A stretch of DNA of 64,000 nucleotides from Pseudomonas viridiflava (lineage in GTDB: Bacteria > Pseudomonadota > Gammaproteobacteria > Pseudomonadales > Pseudomonadaceae), in assembly GCF_900591205.1 (NCBI RefSeq), contig NZ_UUPU01000066.1:34864-98863 (forward strand). Direction: 5' to 3'. Shown here piece by piece: positions 17,611-26,008 of the stretch; position 1 is the stretch's first letter; each line of letters begins with the position of its first letter. A program made the position numbers and the translations under genes. The notes below the pieces were generated by a model. It searched no databases. It saw nothing but the letters and a program-made list of their open reading frames with translations, and had not been told where the DNA came from.

Positions 17611-18339
17611 ATGTTCGAAGAATTGTTGCAAACCCTCGGGCTGAGCGCGCTCAGTTTGAAGGGTTTCGGCCCGCTGTTGCTGCAAGGCACCTGGATGACC
17701 ATCAAGTTGTCGGTGTTGTCCCTGGCCGTCAGCGTGTTGCTGGGCCTGCTCGGCGCCAGTGCCAAGCTCTCCAGCCTGCCCTTCCTGCGCATCCCCGCCC
17801 AGCTCTACACCACGCTGATTCGTGGGGTTCCCGACCTGGTGCTGATGCTGCTGATCTTCTACAGCCTGCAAACCTGGCTCACCGGCCTTACCGACTTCAT
17901 GGAATGGGAATACATCGAGATCGACCCATTCAGCGCCGGGGTGATCACCCTGGGCTTTATCTACGGTGCGTATTTCACCGAAACGTTTCGCGGCGCGATT
18001 CTCGCCGTGCCCCGTGGCCAGCTCGAAGCCGCCACGGCCTATGGGCTAAAGCGCGGCCAACGGTTCCGCTACGTGACCTTCCCGCAAATGATGCGCTTTG
18101 CCCTGCCGGGCATCGGCAATAACTGGATGGTGATGCTCAAGGCCACCGCGCTGGTGTCGATCATCGGCCTCGCGGACCTGGTCAAGGCCGCCCAGGACGC
18201 CGGCAAGAGCACCTACCAACTGTTCTATTTCCTGGTGCTCGCCGCGCTGATCTACCTGTTGATCACCAGCGCGTCCAACTTTGTCTTGCGCCGTCTTGAA
18301 CGCCGCTACTCCGCAGGCTCCCGGGAGGCAGTGCGATGA
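17611..18339 (+). CDS. aotQ: Basic amino-acid ABC permease (AotQ/HisQ-like)
   Basis: A 242-aa inner-membrane permease with about five hydrophobic segments. The EAA coupling loop reads GQLEAATAYGLKRGQRFRYV near residues 138-157. It carries the family-typical start ALxGFGPLLLQGTWMTIKLSV. It pairs with the next gene product to form the channel. The next gene overlaps by 4 bp. Order and spacing match the aotJQMOP layout known from P. aeruginosa. Confidence 0.88.
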   Translation: MFEELLQTLGLSALSLKGFGPLLLQGTWMTIKLSVLSLAVSVLLGLLGASAKLSSLPFLRIPAQLYTTLIRGVPDLVLMLLIFYSLQTWLTGLTDFMEWEYIEIDPFSAGVITLGFIYGAYFTETFRGAILAVPRGQLEAATAYGLKRGQRFRYVTFPQMMRFALPGIGNNWMVMLKATALVSIIGLADLVKAAQDAGKSTYQLFYFLVLAALIYLLITSASNFVLRRLERRYSAGSREAVR

Positions 18340-19046
18340 TCGAACTCTTGCAGGAATACTGGCGCCCCTTCCTTTATAGCGACGGCCAGCACATCACCGG
18401 CCTGGCGATGACCATGTGGCTGCTCAGCGCCGCCCTGGTGATTGGTTTTCTGGTGTCGATCCCGCTGTCCATTGCCCGGGTGTCGCGCAACCGCCTGGTG
18501 CGTTGGCCGGTGCAGTTCTACACCTACCTGTTTCGTGGCACGCCGCTCTATATACAGTTGCTGATCTGCTACACCGGCATCTACAGCATTGCCGCGGTGC
18601 GTGAACAACCGCTGCTGGATGCGTTCTTTCGCGATGCGATGAACTGCACGATCCTGGCCTTCGCCCTCAACACCTGCGCCTACACCACGGAGATCTTCGC
18701 CGGTTCGATTCGCAGCATGGCCCATGGCGAAGTCGAAGCGGCCAAGGCTTACGGCCTCAGCGGCTGGAAGCTGTATGCCTATGTGATCATGCCGTCGGCG
18801 TTGCGCCGCTCGCTGCCCTACTACAGTAATGAAGTGATTTTGATGCTGCATTCGACCACGGTGGCGTTTACCGCGACGATTCCAGACATCCTCAAAGTCG
18901 CCAGGGACGCCAACTCGGCGACCTTTATGACCTTTCAATCATTCGGCATCGCTGCGCTGATCTACCTGACCGTGACGTTTGCCCTGGTCGGGCTGTTTCG
19001 TCTCGCGGAACGCCGCTGGCTGGCCTTCCTCGGCCCGAGCCATTAA
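18336..19046 (+). CDS. aotM: Basic amino-acid ABC permease (AotM/HisM-like)
   Basis: A 236-aa membrane permease, the second half of the channel heterodimer. Hydrophobic segments begin at about residue 20. The EAA loop is HGEVEAAKAYGLSGWKLYAY near residues 130-150. The motif FRGTPLYIQLLICYTGIY is characteristic of HisM-type proteins. It overlaps aotQ by 4 bp, and the following gene starts 9 bp after its stop. Confidence 0.88.
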   Translation: MIELLQEYWRPFLYSDGQHITGLAMTMWLLSAALVIGFLVSIPLSIARVSRNRLVRWPVQFYTYLFRGTPLYIQLLICYTGIYSIAAVREQPLLDAFFRDAMNCTILAFALNTCAYTTEIFAGSIRSMAHGEVEAAKAYGLSGWKLYAYVIMPSALRRSLPYYSNEVILMLHSTTVAFTATIPDILKVARDANSATFMTFQSFGIAALIYLTVTFALVGLFRLAERRWLAFLGPSH

Positions 19047-19055
19047 GGAGCTTTC

Positions 19056-20174
19056 ATGCGTCATCAGGTTCATCCACTGATCGCGCCGGTGCCAGGGACG
19101 GCGCGGCAGATTCACAGCTTTCACTTCGGCCCGCAGCAGGCCCAAGGCAAGATTTATATCCAATCGTCGCTGCATGCCGATGAGCTGCCGGGCATGCTGG
19201 TGGCCTGGCACCTCAAGGTGCGCCTCGCCGAGTTGGCGGCGGCCGGGCGGCTGTTGAGCGAGATCGTGCTGGTGCCCATCGCCAACCCGGTGGGCCTGGA
19301 ACAGGTGTTGATGGATATCCCACTGGGCCGCTACGAGCTGGAAAGCGGGCAGAATTTCAATCGCCTGTTTGTCGACCTCAGTGAAACCGTCGGCAACCAG
19401 GTCGAAGACCTGCTTGGCGATGATCCGCAACACAATGTCGAACTGATCCGCGCCGCGCTGACCACCGCCCTCGCGGCACACACCGCCGACACCCAGTTGC
19501 ACTCCCAGCGCCTGGTGCTGCAACGCCTGGCCTGCGATGCCGACATGGTGCTGGACCTGCATTGCGATTTCGAAGCCGTGGCGCACCTGTACACCACGCC
19601 CGAAGCCTGGCCGCAGGTGGAACCGCTGGCGCGCTATATCGGCTCGGAGGCCAACCTGCTGGCCACCAACTCCGGCGGGCAGTCCTTCGATGAGTGTTTC
19701 ACGCTGGTGTGGTGGCAATTACAGCAACGCTTCAGCGGGCGTTTTCCGATCCCGATGGGCAGCTTTTCGGTGACCGTCGAGCTGCGTGGCCAGGGCGACG
19801 TCAACCACGGCCTGGCCAGCCTCGATTGCCAGGCGATCATCGACTACCTGATCCAGTTCGGCGCAATAAGCGGCGACGCGGCACCGCTGCCCGATCTGCC
19901 CTACCCCGCCACCCCACTGGCGGGCGTGGAACCGGTGGCCACGCCGGTCGGCGGCCTGCTGGTGTTCAGCGCCCTGCCGGGTGAATACCTGGAGGCCGGG
20001 CAACTGATCGCCGAAATCATCGACCCCATTACCGACCGCGTAACGCCCGTGCACTGCCGCCAGGCCGGCCTGCTTTACGCCCGTTCGCTGCGCCGCATGG
20101 CCACTGCGGGGATGGTCATCGGCCATGTCGCAGGCACCGAAGCCTACCGCAGCGGCTACCTACTTTCGCCTTGA
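19056..20174 (+). CDS. aotO: AotO-like succinylglutamate desuccinylase/aspartoacylase family protein
   Basis: A 372-aa protein of the M14-related AstE/AspA zinc-carboxypeptidase group. The zinc motif is SLHADELPG (His40, Glu43), and a second ligand region is DLHCDFEAVAHLY near residues 166-178. The C-terminal 80 residues resemble a small biotinyl/lipoyl-like beta domain (GGLLVFSALPGEYLEAGQLIAEI). In P. aeruginosa the equivalent AotO sits inside the arginine-import operon but is not needed for transport; its substrate is unknown. It lies in operon between the permease and ATPase genes. Confidence 0.85.
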   Translation: MRHQVHPLIAPVPGTARQIHSFHFGPQQAQGKIYIQSSLHADELPGMLVAWHLKVRLAELAAAGRLLSEIVLVPIANPVGLEQVLMDIPLGRYELESGQNFNRLFVDLSETVGNQVEDLLGDDPQHNVELIRAALTTALAAHTADTQLHSQRLVLQRLACDADMVLDLHCDFEAVAHLYTTPEAWPQVEPLARYIGSEANLLATNSGGQSFDECFTLVWWQLQQRFSGRFPIPMGSFSVTVELRGQGDVNHGLASLDCQAIIDYLIQFGAISGDAAPLPDLPYPATPLAGVEPVATPVGGLLVFSALPGEYLEAGQLIAEIIDPITDRVTPVHCRQAGLLYARSLRRMATAGMVIGHVAGTEAYRSGYLLSP

Positions 20175-20188
20175 GGATGCACGCCCCC

Positions 20189-20953
20189 ATGTACAAATTG
20201 ACCGTTGAAAGCCTGCATAAAAGCTATGGCGACAATGAGGTGCTCAGAGGTGTTTCGCTCAAAGCCAAGACCGGTGACGTGATCAGCCTGATCGGCGCCA
20301 GCGGCTCGGGCAAGAGCACCTTCTTGCGCTGCATCAACTTCCTGGAAACCCCTAACGACGGCGCCATGACCCTCGACGGCCAGCAGATCCGCATGGTCAG
20401 CGACCGCCACGGCATGCGCGTGGCAGACGACGCCGAGCTGCAGCGCCTGCGTACCCGGCTGGCGATGGTGTTCCAGCATTTCAACCTGTGGAGCCACATG
20501 AGCGTGCTGGAAAACATCACCATGGCCCCGCGCCGGGTGCTGGGTTGCAGCAAGAAGGACGCCGAGGACCGCGCCCGTCACTACCTGGACAAAGTGGGTC
20601 TGCCGGCACGGGTGGCCGATCAATACCCGGCGTTTCTGTCCGGCGGCCAGCAGCAACGGGTGGCCATCGCCCGCGCCCTGGCGATGGAGCCGGAGGTGAT
20701 GTTGTTCGATGAACCCACCTCGGCCCTCGACCCGGAACTGGTAGGCGAAGTGTTGAAGGTGATCCAGGGCCTGGCCGAGGAAGGCCGCACCATGATCATG
20801 GTGACCCACGAGATGAGTTTTGCGCGCAAGGTGTCGAGCCAGGTGCTGTTCCTGCACAAGGGCCTGGTGGAGGAGCAAGGCACGCCGGAAGATGTGCTGG
20901 GCAACCCGAAGAGCGAGCGACTGCAGCAGTTCCTCAGTGGCAATTTGAAGTAA
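20189..20953 (+). CDS. aotP: Basic amino-acid ABC transporter ATPase (AotP/HisP-like)
   Basis: A 254-aa HisP-type ATPase. Walker A is GASGSGKST (36-44). A family-typical insertion (RMVSDRHGMRVADDAELQ) follows the first sheet. The signature is LSGGQQQR, Walker B is VMLFDEPTSALD, and the switch is VTHEM. The start is ambiguous: the ATG at 20189 gives the standard MYKLTVESLHKSYG beginning, while an in-frame ATG at 20177 would add four residues. It ends the operon; argR, which follows the P. aeruginosa operon, is not here. Confidence 0.9.
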   Translation: MYKLTVESLHKSYGDNEVLRGVSLKAKTGDVISLIGASGSGKSTFLRCINFLETPNDGAMTLDGQQIRMVSDRHGMRVADDAELQRLRTRLAMVFQHFNLWSHMSVLENITMAPRRVLGCSKKDAEDRARHYLDKVGLPARVADQYPAFLSGGQQQRVAIARALAMEPEVMLFDEPTSALDPELVGEVLKVIQGLAEEGRTMIMVTHEMSFARKVSSQVLFLHKGLVEEQGTPEDVLGNPKSERLQQFLSGNLK

Positions 20954-21010
20954 ACCTTTGCCGCACCTGGAGGGTCTGTGGAATAGGCCCTCCAGAGTGT
21001 TCGCAGCCGC

Positions 21011-23491
21011 ATGGCAAAACCCCTCGATTTCGCCAAACAGTGGTTTGCCGCCAAGGGCTGGAAGCCGTTTGCCTTCCAGAAAGATGTGTGGGCCGCCGTG
21101 CGCAACGGCCAATCAGGCTTGCTGCACGCCAGCACCGGCGCGGGTAAAACCTATGCCCTGTGGTTTGCCGCGCTCAATCGCTTCGCCATCACCCGACCGC
21201 CCGCCACCGGCAAACGCAAGGCTGCGCCCGAGCCGCTGTCGGTGCTATGGATTACGCCCATGCGTGCCTTGGCCGCCGACACCGCGCGCGCCCTTGAGGC
21301 GCCGCTTGAGGCGTTGCAGATTCCCTGGAGCGTCGGTTTGCGCACCGGCGACACCAGCAGCAGCGAGCGCGCACGCCAGACCCGCCGCCAGCCCACCGCA
21401 CTGGTCACCACCCCGGAAAGCCTGACCCTGATGCTCGCACGCGCCGACAGTGAAGTGAGCCTGGCGCACCTGCGCATGGTGGTGGTGGATGAATGGCACG
21501 AACTTATCGGCAACAAGCGCGGTGTGCAGTTGCAACTGGCGTTGGCGCGGCTGCGGCGTTGGCACCCTGAACTGATGGTGTGGGGGATTTCGGCGACCCT
21601 GGGCAATCAGTCTCACGCCTTGGAAGTTTTGGTCCCACAAGGCGGCGGGATCAATGTGCAGGGGCAAACCGCCAAACAGCTGGAAGTCGACACCTTGCTG
21701 CCGCCCATCGCGGAGCGGTTTCCGTGGGCCGGGCATATCGGTTTGAAGATGCTGCCGCAAGTGGTGGCGGAGGTGGAAAGCGCCAGCAGTTGCCTGGTGT
21801 TTACCAATACACGGGCACAATCGGAAATCTGGTATCAGGCGTTGCTTGAGGCGCGTCCGGATTGGGCCGGGCTGATTGCACTGCACCACGGCTCACTGTC
21901 CCGGGAAACCCGCGACTGGGTGGAGCGGGCCTTGAAAGACGGTCAGCTCAAGGCGGTGGTATGCACCTCCAGCCTGGACCTGGGGGTGGATTTTCTGCCG
22001 GTGGAGCGGGTCTTGCAGATCGGCTCGGCCAAGGGCGTGGCGCGCTTGATGCAACGCGCCGGGCGTTCGGGGCATGCGCCGGGGCGGCCATCCCGAGTAA
22101 CGCTGGTGCCGACCCATAGCCTGGAACTGGTGGAAGCCGCCGCTGCCCAGGATGCGATTGCCCAGCGCCGCATCGAAGCCCGGGAATCGCCCCACAAGCC
22201 TTTGGATGTGCTCGTACAACACCTGGTGAGCATGGCCCTGGGTGGAGGGTTTACCCCGGATGCGTTGCTGTCGGAAGTGCGTGGCGCCTGGGCCTATCGC
22301 GATCTCAGCGAGGCCGACTGGGCCTGGGCCCTGGGGTTCGTGCGCCATGGCGGTCTGTCGTTGACCGCCTACCCGGATTACCGCCGCGTGGAGCCGGACG
22401 AGCACGGCATCTGGCGCGTCCCCGATGCCCGCCTGGCACGCCGCCACCGCATGAGCGTGGGCACCATCGTCAGTGACGCGAGTATCCAACTGAAATTCTG
22501 GAGCAAGGGCGGTGGCGGAAAAAACCTCGGCAGCGTCGAGGAAGGCTTTATTGCGCGGCTCAAGCCTGGGGATGGTTTTTTGTTCGCCGGGCGGCTGCTG
22601 GAGTTGGTGCGGGTGGAAAACATGACCGCCTATGTACGCCGCAGCAGCGCCAAAAAAGCCGCCGTGCCGCGCTGGAATGGCGGGCGCATGCCGCTCTCCA
22701 ATGAGTTGGCGCAAGCCGTGGTCGAGCGCTTCGATGCTGCGGCGCACGGCCATTACGACGGCCCGGAGATGCAGGCGGTGCAACCCCTGCTGCACACACA
22801 GTTGCGCTGGTCGGGCTTGCCGACACGCGAGAGCTTGTTGGCCGAAGCCCTGAAGTCGCGGGAGGGGTGGCACCTGTTCCTCTATCCGTTTGCCGGGCGC
22901 CAGGTGCACCTGGGGCTCGCGAGCCTGCTGGCGTGGCGCGTCAGCCAGCGCCAGCCGGTGACCTTCTCGATTGCGGTCAACGACTACGGGCTGGAATTGC
23001 TCAGCGCCACCGAGCTGGATTGGCCATTGTTGCTGAATGAGGCACTGCTGAGCCCTGAGAACCTGCTGGCGGACGTGATAGCCAGCCTGAATGCCGGGGA
23101 ACTGGCCCTGCGCCGCTTTCGCGAGATTGCACGGATCGCCGGGCTGGTATTTGCCGGTTACCCCGGCGCGCCGAAAAGTACCCGCCAGGTGCAGGCATCC
23201 AGCGGGTTGTTCTTCGAAGTGTTCAAGCAATATGACCCGCAGAACCTGTTGCTGACCCAGGCCGGCGAAGAAGTACTGCGTGACGAATTGGATATTCGTC
23301 GGCTGGAAGAGACATTGCGCCATCTGTCGGCGCTGACGCTCGACTTGCACCGGATTGATCGGCCGACACCCTTGGCGTTCCCCCTGCTGGTGGAACGCAT
23401 GCGCGAAAGCATGAGTTCGGAAAAACTCTCGGAGCGCATTGCGCGGATGGTCAAGGATCTGGAAAAAGTCGCGGATAACGGGAAGCGCTGA
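21011..23491 (+). CDS. Ligase-associated DEXH-box DNA helicase (Lhr-core)
   Basis: An 826-aa superfamily-2 helicase. Motif I is ASTGAGKT (40-47), motif Ia is TPMRALAAD, motif II is DEWH (160-163), motif III is SATLGN, motif IV is VFTNTRAQSE, motif V is CTSSLDLGVDF and motif VI is QRAGRSGHAPG. Winged-helix and Lhr-core domains fill the C-terminal half. Lhr-core enzymes are 3'-5' ssDNA translocases (established). It shares one base with the phosphoesterase gene, forming the second half of the repair cluster whose exonuclease and ligase lie upstream of the aot operon. Confidence 0.93.
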   Translation: MAKPLDFAKQWFAAKGWKPFAFQKDVWAAVRNGQSGLLHASTGAGKTYALWFAALNRFAITRPPATGKRKAAPEPLSVLWITPMRALAADTARALEAPLEALQIPWSVGLRTGDTSSSERARQTRRQPTALVTTPESLTLMLARADSEVSLAHLRMVVVDEWHELIGNKRGVQLQLALARLRRWHPELMVWGISATLGNQSHALEVLVPQGGGINVQGQTAKQLEVDTLLPPIAERFPWAGHIGLKMLPQVVAEVESASSCLVFTNTRAQSEIWYQALLEARPDWAGLIALHHGSLSRETRDWVERALKDGQLKAVVCTSSLDLGVDFLPVERVLQIGSAKGVARLMQRAGRSGHAPGRPSRVTLVPTHSLELVEAAAAQDAIAQRRIEARESPHKPLDVLVQHLVSMALGGGFTPDALLSEVRGAWAYRDLSEADWAWALGFVRHGGLSLTAYPDYRRVEPDEHGIWRVPDARLARRHRMSVGTIVSDASIQLKFWSKGGGGKNLGSVEEGFIARLKPGDGFLFAGRLLELVRVENMTAYVRRSSAKKAAVPRWNGGRMPLSNELAQAVVERFDAAAHGHYDGPEMQAVQPLLHTQLRWSGLPTRESLLAEALKSREGWHLFLYPFAGRQVHLGLASLLAWRVSQRQPVTFSIAVNDYGLELLSATELDWPLLLNEALLSPENLLADVIASLNAGELALRRFREIARIAGLVFAGYPGAPKSTRQVQASSGLFFEVFKQYDPQNLLLTQAGEEVLRDELDIRRLEETLRHLSALTLDLHRIDRPTPLAFPLLVERMRESMSSEKLSERIARMVKDLEKVADNGKR

Positions 23492-24141
23492 TGCATTGCA
23501 CACTGACGATTGAGGGTGAAGAGTTATGGTTGCTGGCGGACAAGGCCGTGTACTGGCCGGCACGCCGTTGTTTGCTGATCGCCGATGCGCATTTCGGCAA
23601 GGCTTCGGCGTATCGCAGCCTGGGGCAGCCGGTGCCGCAGGGCACCACCACCGAGAACCTTGCACGGCTGGAGCGGCTGATAACGGCATTGCCGTGCGAG
23701 CGGGTGATCTTTTTAGGAGACTTCCTGCACGGCCCCGGTTCCCATGCCAGCGGCACGCTGAGTGCCTTACGCGGCTGGCGTGAGCGGTATTCGGAGATTG
23801 GCATGACCTTGATTCGTGGCAATCACGACAAGCGCGCTGGCGACCCGCCTGTGGACCTCGCCATCGAAGTGGTCCCCGAGCCGCTGCTGGTCGGCCCTTT
23901 CGCCCTGCAACACGAACCGCACGCCCATCCCAGCCACCACGTGCTGGCAGGGCATGTGCATCCGGTGTATCACTTGCGCGGCAAAGGCCGGCAGCGTTTG
24001 CGCCTGCCGTGCTTCCAGATCGGTACGCGGGTCAGCTTGCTGCCGGCGTTCGGCGCATTTACCGGAGGTTACGCAGTGGAGCAGGACGCAGACTGCCGAA
24101 TCTTTGTGATCGGCGATCACGAGGTATGGCCGGTGCGTTGA
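23491..24141 (+). CDS. pdeM: Ligase-associated metallophosphoesterase PdeM
   Basis: A 216-aa calcineurin-like phosphoesterase. Metal ligands are visible in order: Asp32/His34 (ADAHFGK), Asp77 (LGDFLHG), Asn111-His112 (RGNHDK), then GHVHP (154-158). It is shorter than most calcineurin-like enzymes, as the helicase-linked family is. It hydrolyses phosphodiesters in the four-gene DNA-repair set. The ATG overlaps the helicase TGA by one base, so coupling is tight. A palindromic element follows. Confidence 0.92.
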   Translation: MHCTLTIEGEELWLLADKAVYWPARRCLLIADAHFGKASAYRSLGQPVPQGTTTENLARLERLITALPCERVIFLGDFLHGPGSHASGTLSALRGWRERYSEIGMTLIRGNHDKRAGDPPVDLAIEVVPEPLLVGPFALQHEPHAHPSHHVLAGHVHPVYHLRGKGRQRLRLPCFQIGTRVSLLPAFGAFTGGYAVEQDADCRIFVIGDHEVWPVR

Positions 24142-24174
24142 CGGGTGTGCCAGATCTGTCGCAGATCAGCTTTC

Positions 24175-24321
24175 GTGGCGAGCGGGCTTGCCCGCGTTGG
24201 GCTGCGTAGCAGCCCCAGTAAAGTCACTGCATTTTTCCTGAAAGAACTCCGCGTCTGGTTTGGGGCTGCTTCGCAGCCCAACGCGGGCTTGCCCGCTCGC
24301 CACAACAAGCCCGCTCGCCAC
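24175..24321. repeat. Long-armed REP-type palindrome with a duplicated tail
   Basis: The 43-bp arms at 24175-24217 (GTGGCGAGCGGGCTTGCCCG...GCAGCCCCA) and 24260-24302 are nearly perfect inverted copies around a 42-bp centre. A third, truncated copy of the outer end (AAGCCCGCTCGCCAC) follows at about 24307-24321. The core differs from the GTGGGAG REPINs elsewhere in the window, so it is a separate subfamily. Confidence 0.88.
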
Positions 24322-24338
24322 AGGGGAGGTGCGTGCTT

Positions 24339-24536
24339 TTAGGCAACAGGCGCCGGTGGCGGCTCGTCGGGAAGGGTCGGCTCACCGGGTTCGGTAGGCT
24401 GGGGGTAATCCGGCTCGGGTTGGCCGGGGATGCCGCCCGCATAGGCGGGATCGGCCATCAGGGACCAGGCCAGAACGCCAATCTGGTTGGGTTCAAGCCG
24501 GGCAAGTTCAGCGCTGATTCGCGGGTCGATCTTCAT
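24339..24536 (-). CDS. Small Pro-rich conserved hypothetical protein
   Basis: A 65-aa protein starting at the ATG at 24536, which follows a good GAGGAG site. Residues 1-37 look like a short helical region (MKIDPRISAELARLEPNQIG). Residues 38-65 are proline- and acid-rich with no hydrophobic core (PQPTEPGEPTLPDEPPPAP). There are no Cys residues and no signal peptide. I do not recognise a function. The clear ribosome-binding site and high-GC codon use support a real gene. It lies downstream of dcd on the same strand after a 107-bp gap. Confidence 0.6.
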   Translation of the reverse strand: MKIDPRISAELARLEPNQIGVLAWSLMADPAYAGGIPGQPEPDYPQPTEPGEPTLPDEPPPAPVA

Positions 24537-24643
24537 AAGGTACTCCTCAAGCGTGGCCCGGCGCGTTTTGCACGCGCCGAGGCAGTACACCCAATAGAGT
24601 CACTTTCTGCAGACTAATTCCCTTAACGTGTAGGACCTTTCGA

Positions 24644-25210
24644 TCAAGCGCGTGGGAGGGTGACGCCGCGCTGGCCCTGGTACTTCCCTGCGCGGTCTTT
24701 GTAGGACACTTCACATGCCTCGTCGGACTGCAGGAACAGCATCTGCGCCACGCCTTCGTTGGCATAGATTTTCGCCGGCAAGGTGGTGGTGTTAGAGAAC
24801 TCCAGGGTCACGTGGCCTTCCCACTCCGGCTCAAGCGGCGTCACGTTGACGATAATGCCGCAGCGCGCGTAGGTGCTTTTACCCAGGCAGATGGTCAGCA
24901 CATCACGGGGAATACGGAAGAACTCCACGGTGCGCGCCAGGGCGAAGGAGTTCGGCGGGATGATGCATACGTCGCTCTTGACGTCGACGAAGCTTTTTTC
25001 GTCGAAGTTCTTCGGATCGACGATCGCCGAATTGATATTGGTGAACACCTTGAATTCATCGGCGCAGCGCACGTCGTAGCCGTAGCTGGAAACCCCGTAC
25101 GAGATCACACGGTCGTCGCCTTCACCGCGAATCTGACGCTCAACGAACGGTTCGATCATGCCGTGCTCTTGCGCCATGCGGCGAATCCACTTGTCCGATT
25201 TGATGCTCAT
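24644..25210 (-). CDS. dcd: dCTP deaminase
   Basis: A 188-aa enzyme that deaminates dCTP to dUTP for thymidylate synthesis. It matches the Dcd family from MSIKSDKWIRRMAQE to the end. It shows the nucleotide-binding motif GKSTYARCG and the catalytic-glutamate region PLEPEWEGHVTLEF. The length is normal. Transcription probably starts in the 400-bp region upstream. The nearest minus-strand gene downstream is the 65-aa hypothetical. Confidence 0.95.
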   Translation of the reverse strand: MSIKSDKWIRRMAQEHGMIEPFVERQIRGEGDDRVISYGVSSYGYDVRCADEFKVFTNINSAIVDPKNFDEKSFVDVKSDVCIIPPNSFALARTVEFFRIPRDVLTICLGKSTYARCGIIVNVTPLEPEWEGHVTLEFSNTTTLPAKIYANEGVAQMLFLQSDEACEVSYKDRAGKYQGQRGVTLPRA

Positions 25211-25610
25211 GGCGGGTGTCCTGAATAGCGAGGTGGAAAAATTCTGTGGAGCATCTTACCGGGGCCGGCGTTGGGGTTCAAAGGGCGTGGGGCTTTTGTT
25301 GATGAATGTCTTGGCCAATGCACCTGCTGCTAAAGCCGCAGCCAGCGGGGCCGGGACCCGCGCCGCCAGCGCTGGCGACTGTAAATACCACCGCCAGTCA
25401 CGAAAATAGAGAAACCTTCGGAAATACCATTGGCACGTTCCGGAAAAAGGGTTAAGGTGGCGCCACTGTGCTGCTTGTGTCACTGAGAATCTCTACACGA
25501 TATGTTGAATTTCGATCCAACCATCTCCAAGAATTTTTCCTGCTCTTTGCACTCAGTCTCGGCCAGGGCTTTTCCTGAGTCGCAGTTAACTTTGTCCAAG
25601 GAGATACACC
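25211..25610. other. Non-coding interval and probable cold-shock mRNA leader
   Basis: No convincing gene is seen in 400 bp between the divergent dcd and csp genes. The 110 bp before csp are AT-richer than the surroundings and probably form part of a 5' leader, as usual for CspA-type genes; AAGGAGA precedes the ATG. I cannot assign a promoter by eye. Confidence 0.45.
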
Positions 25611-25820
25611 ATGTCTAATCGCCAAACTGGTACCGTTAAGTGGTTCAACGATGAAAAAGGCTTCGGCTTCATCACTCCACAATCCGGTGACGACCTGTTC
25701 GTTCACTTCAAAGCTATCCAATCCGACGGCTTCAAAAGCCTGAAAGAAGGCCAACAGGTTTCTTTCATCGCTACCCGCGGTCAGAAAGGCATGCAAGCTG
25801 AAGAAGTTCAAGTTATCTAA
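25611..25820 (+). CDS. Cold-shock domain protein (CspA family)
   Basis: A 69-aa single cold-shock domain. RNP1 is KGFGFI (residues 19-24) and RNP2 is DLFVHF. It binds single-stranded RNA/DNA as an RNA chaperone. It starts MSNRQTGTVKWFNDEKGFG and ends QAEEVQVI, the common Pseudomonas CapB/CspA form; which paralogue it is cannot be decided here. Codon use is more A/T-tolerant than neighbours, as in highly expressed genes. A strong terminator follows. Confidence 0.94.
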   Translation: MSNRQTGTVKWFNDEKGFGFITPQSGDDLFVHFKAIQSDGFKSLKEGQQVSFIATRGQKGMQAEEVQVI

Positions 25821-25838
25821 CTTGTACTGACTTAGTCG

Positions 25839-25871
25839 AAAAAACCCCGCCCTTAAAAGCGGGGTTTTTTT
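25839..25871 (+). terminator. Intrinsic terminator of the cold-shock gene
   Basis: AAAAAACCCCGC pairs with GCGGGGTTTTTT across an 8-nt loop, followed by a T run. The A/T flanks make it work in both directions. Confidence 0.93.
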
Positions 25872-25919
25872 ATGCCTGGGATTTGGCACCAACCCAATGT
25901 AATGCCAGGCACAAAAAAA

Positions 25920-26008
25920 TGTGGGAGGGGGCTTGCCCCCGATGGCGGTGGATCAGTCGATACTTGCATTGACTGATACACCGCTATCGGGGGCAAGCCC
26001 CTCCCACA
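25920..26008. repeat. REPIN (GGGGGC arm variant) next to the rpoS 3' end
   Basis: The arms TGTGGGAGGGGGCTTGCCCC and an inverted copy ending CCCCTCCCACA end 23 bp from the rpoS stop. It resembles the copy at 13660. Confidence 0.9.

Noticed and set aside
25256..25483. 75-aa frame on the minus strand between dcd and csp
   Set aside because: No ribosome-binding site and no convincing start. The Ala-rich middle looks compositional, although a small real gene cannot be fully excluded.
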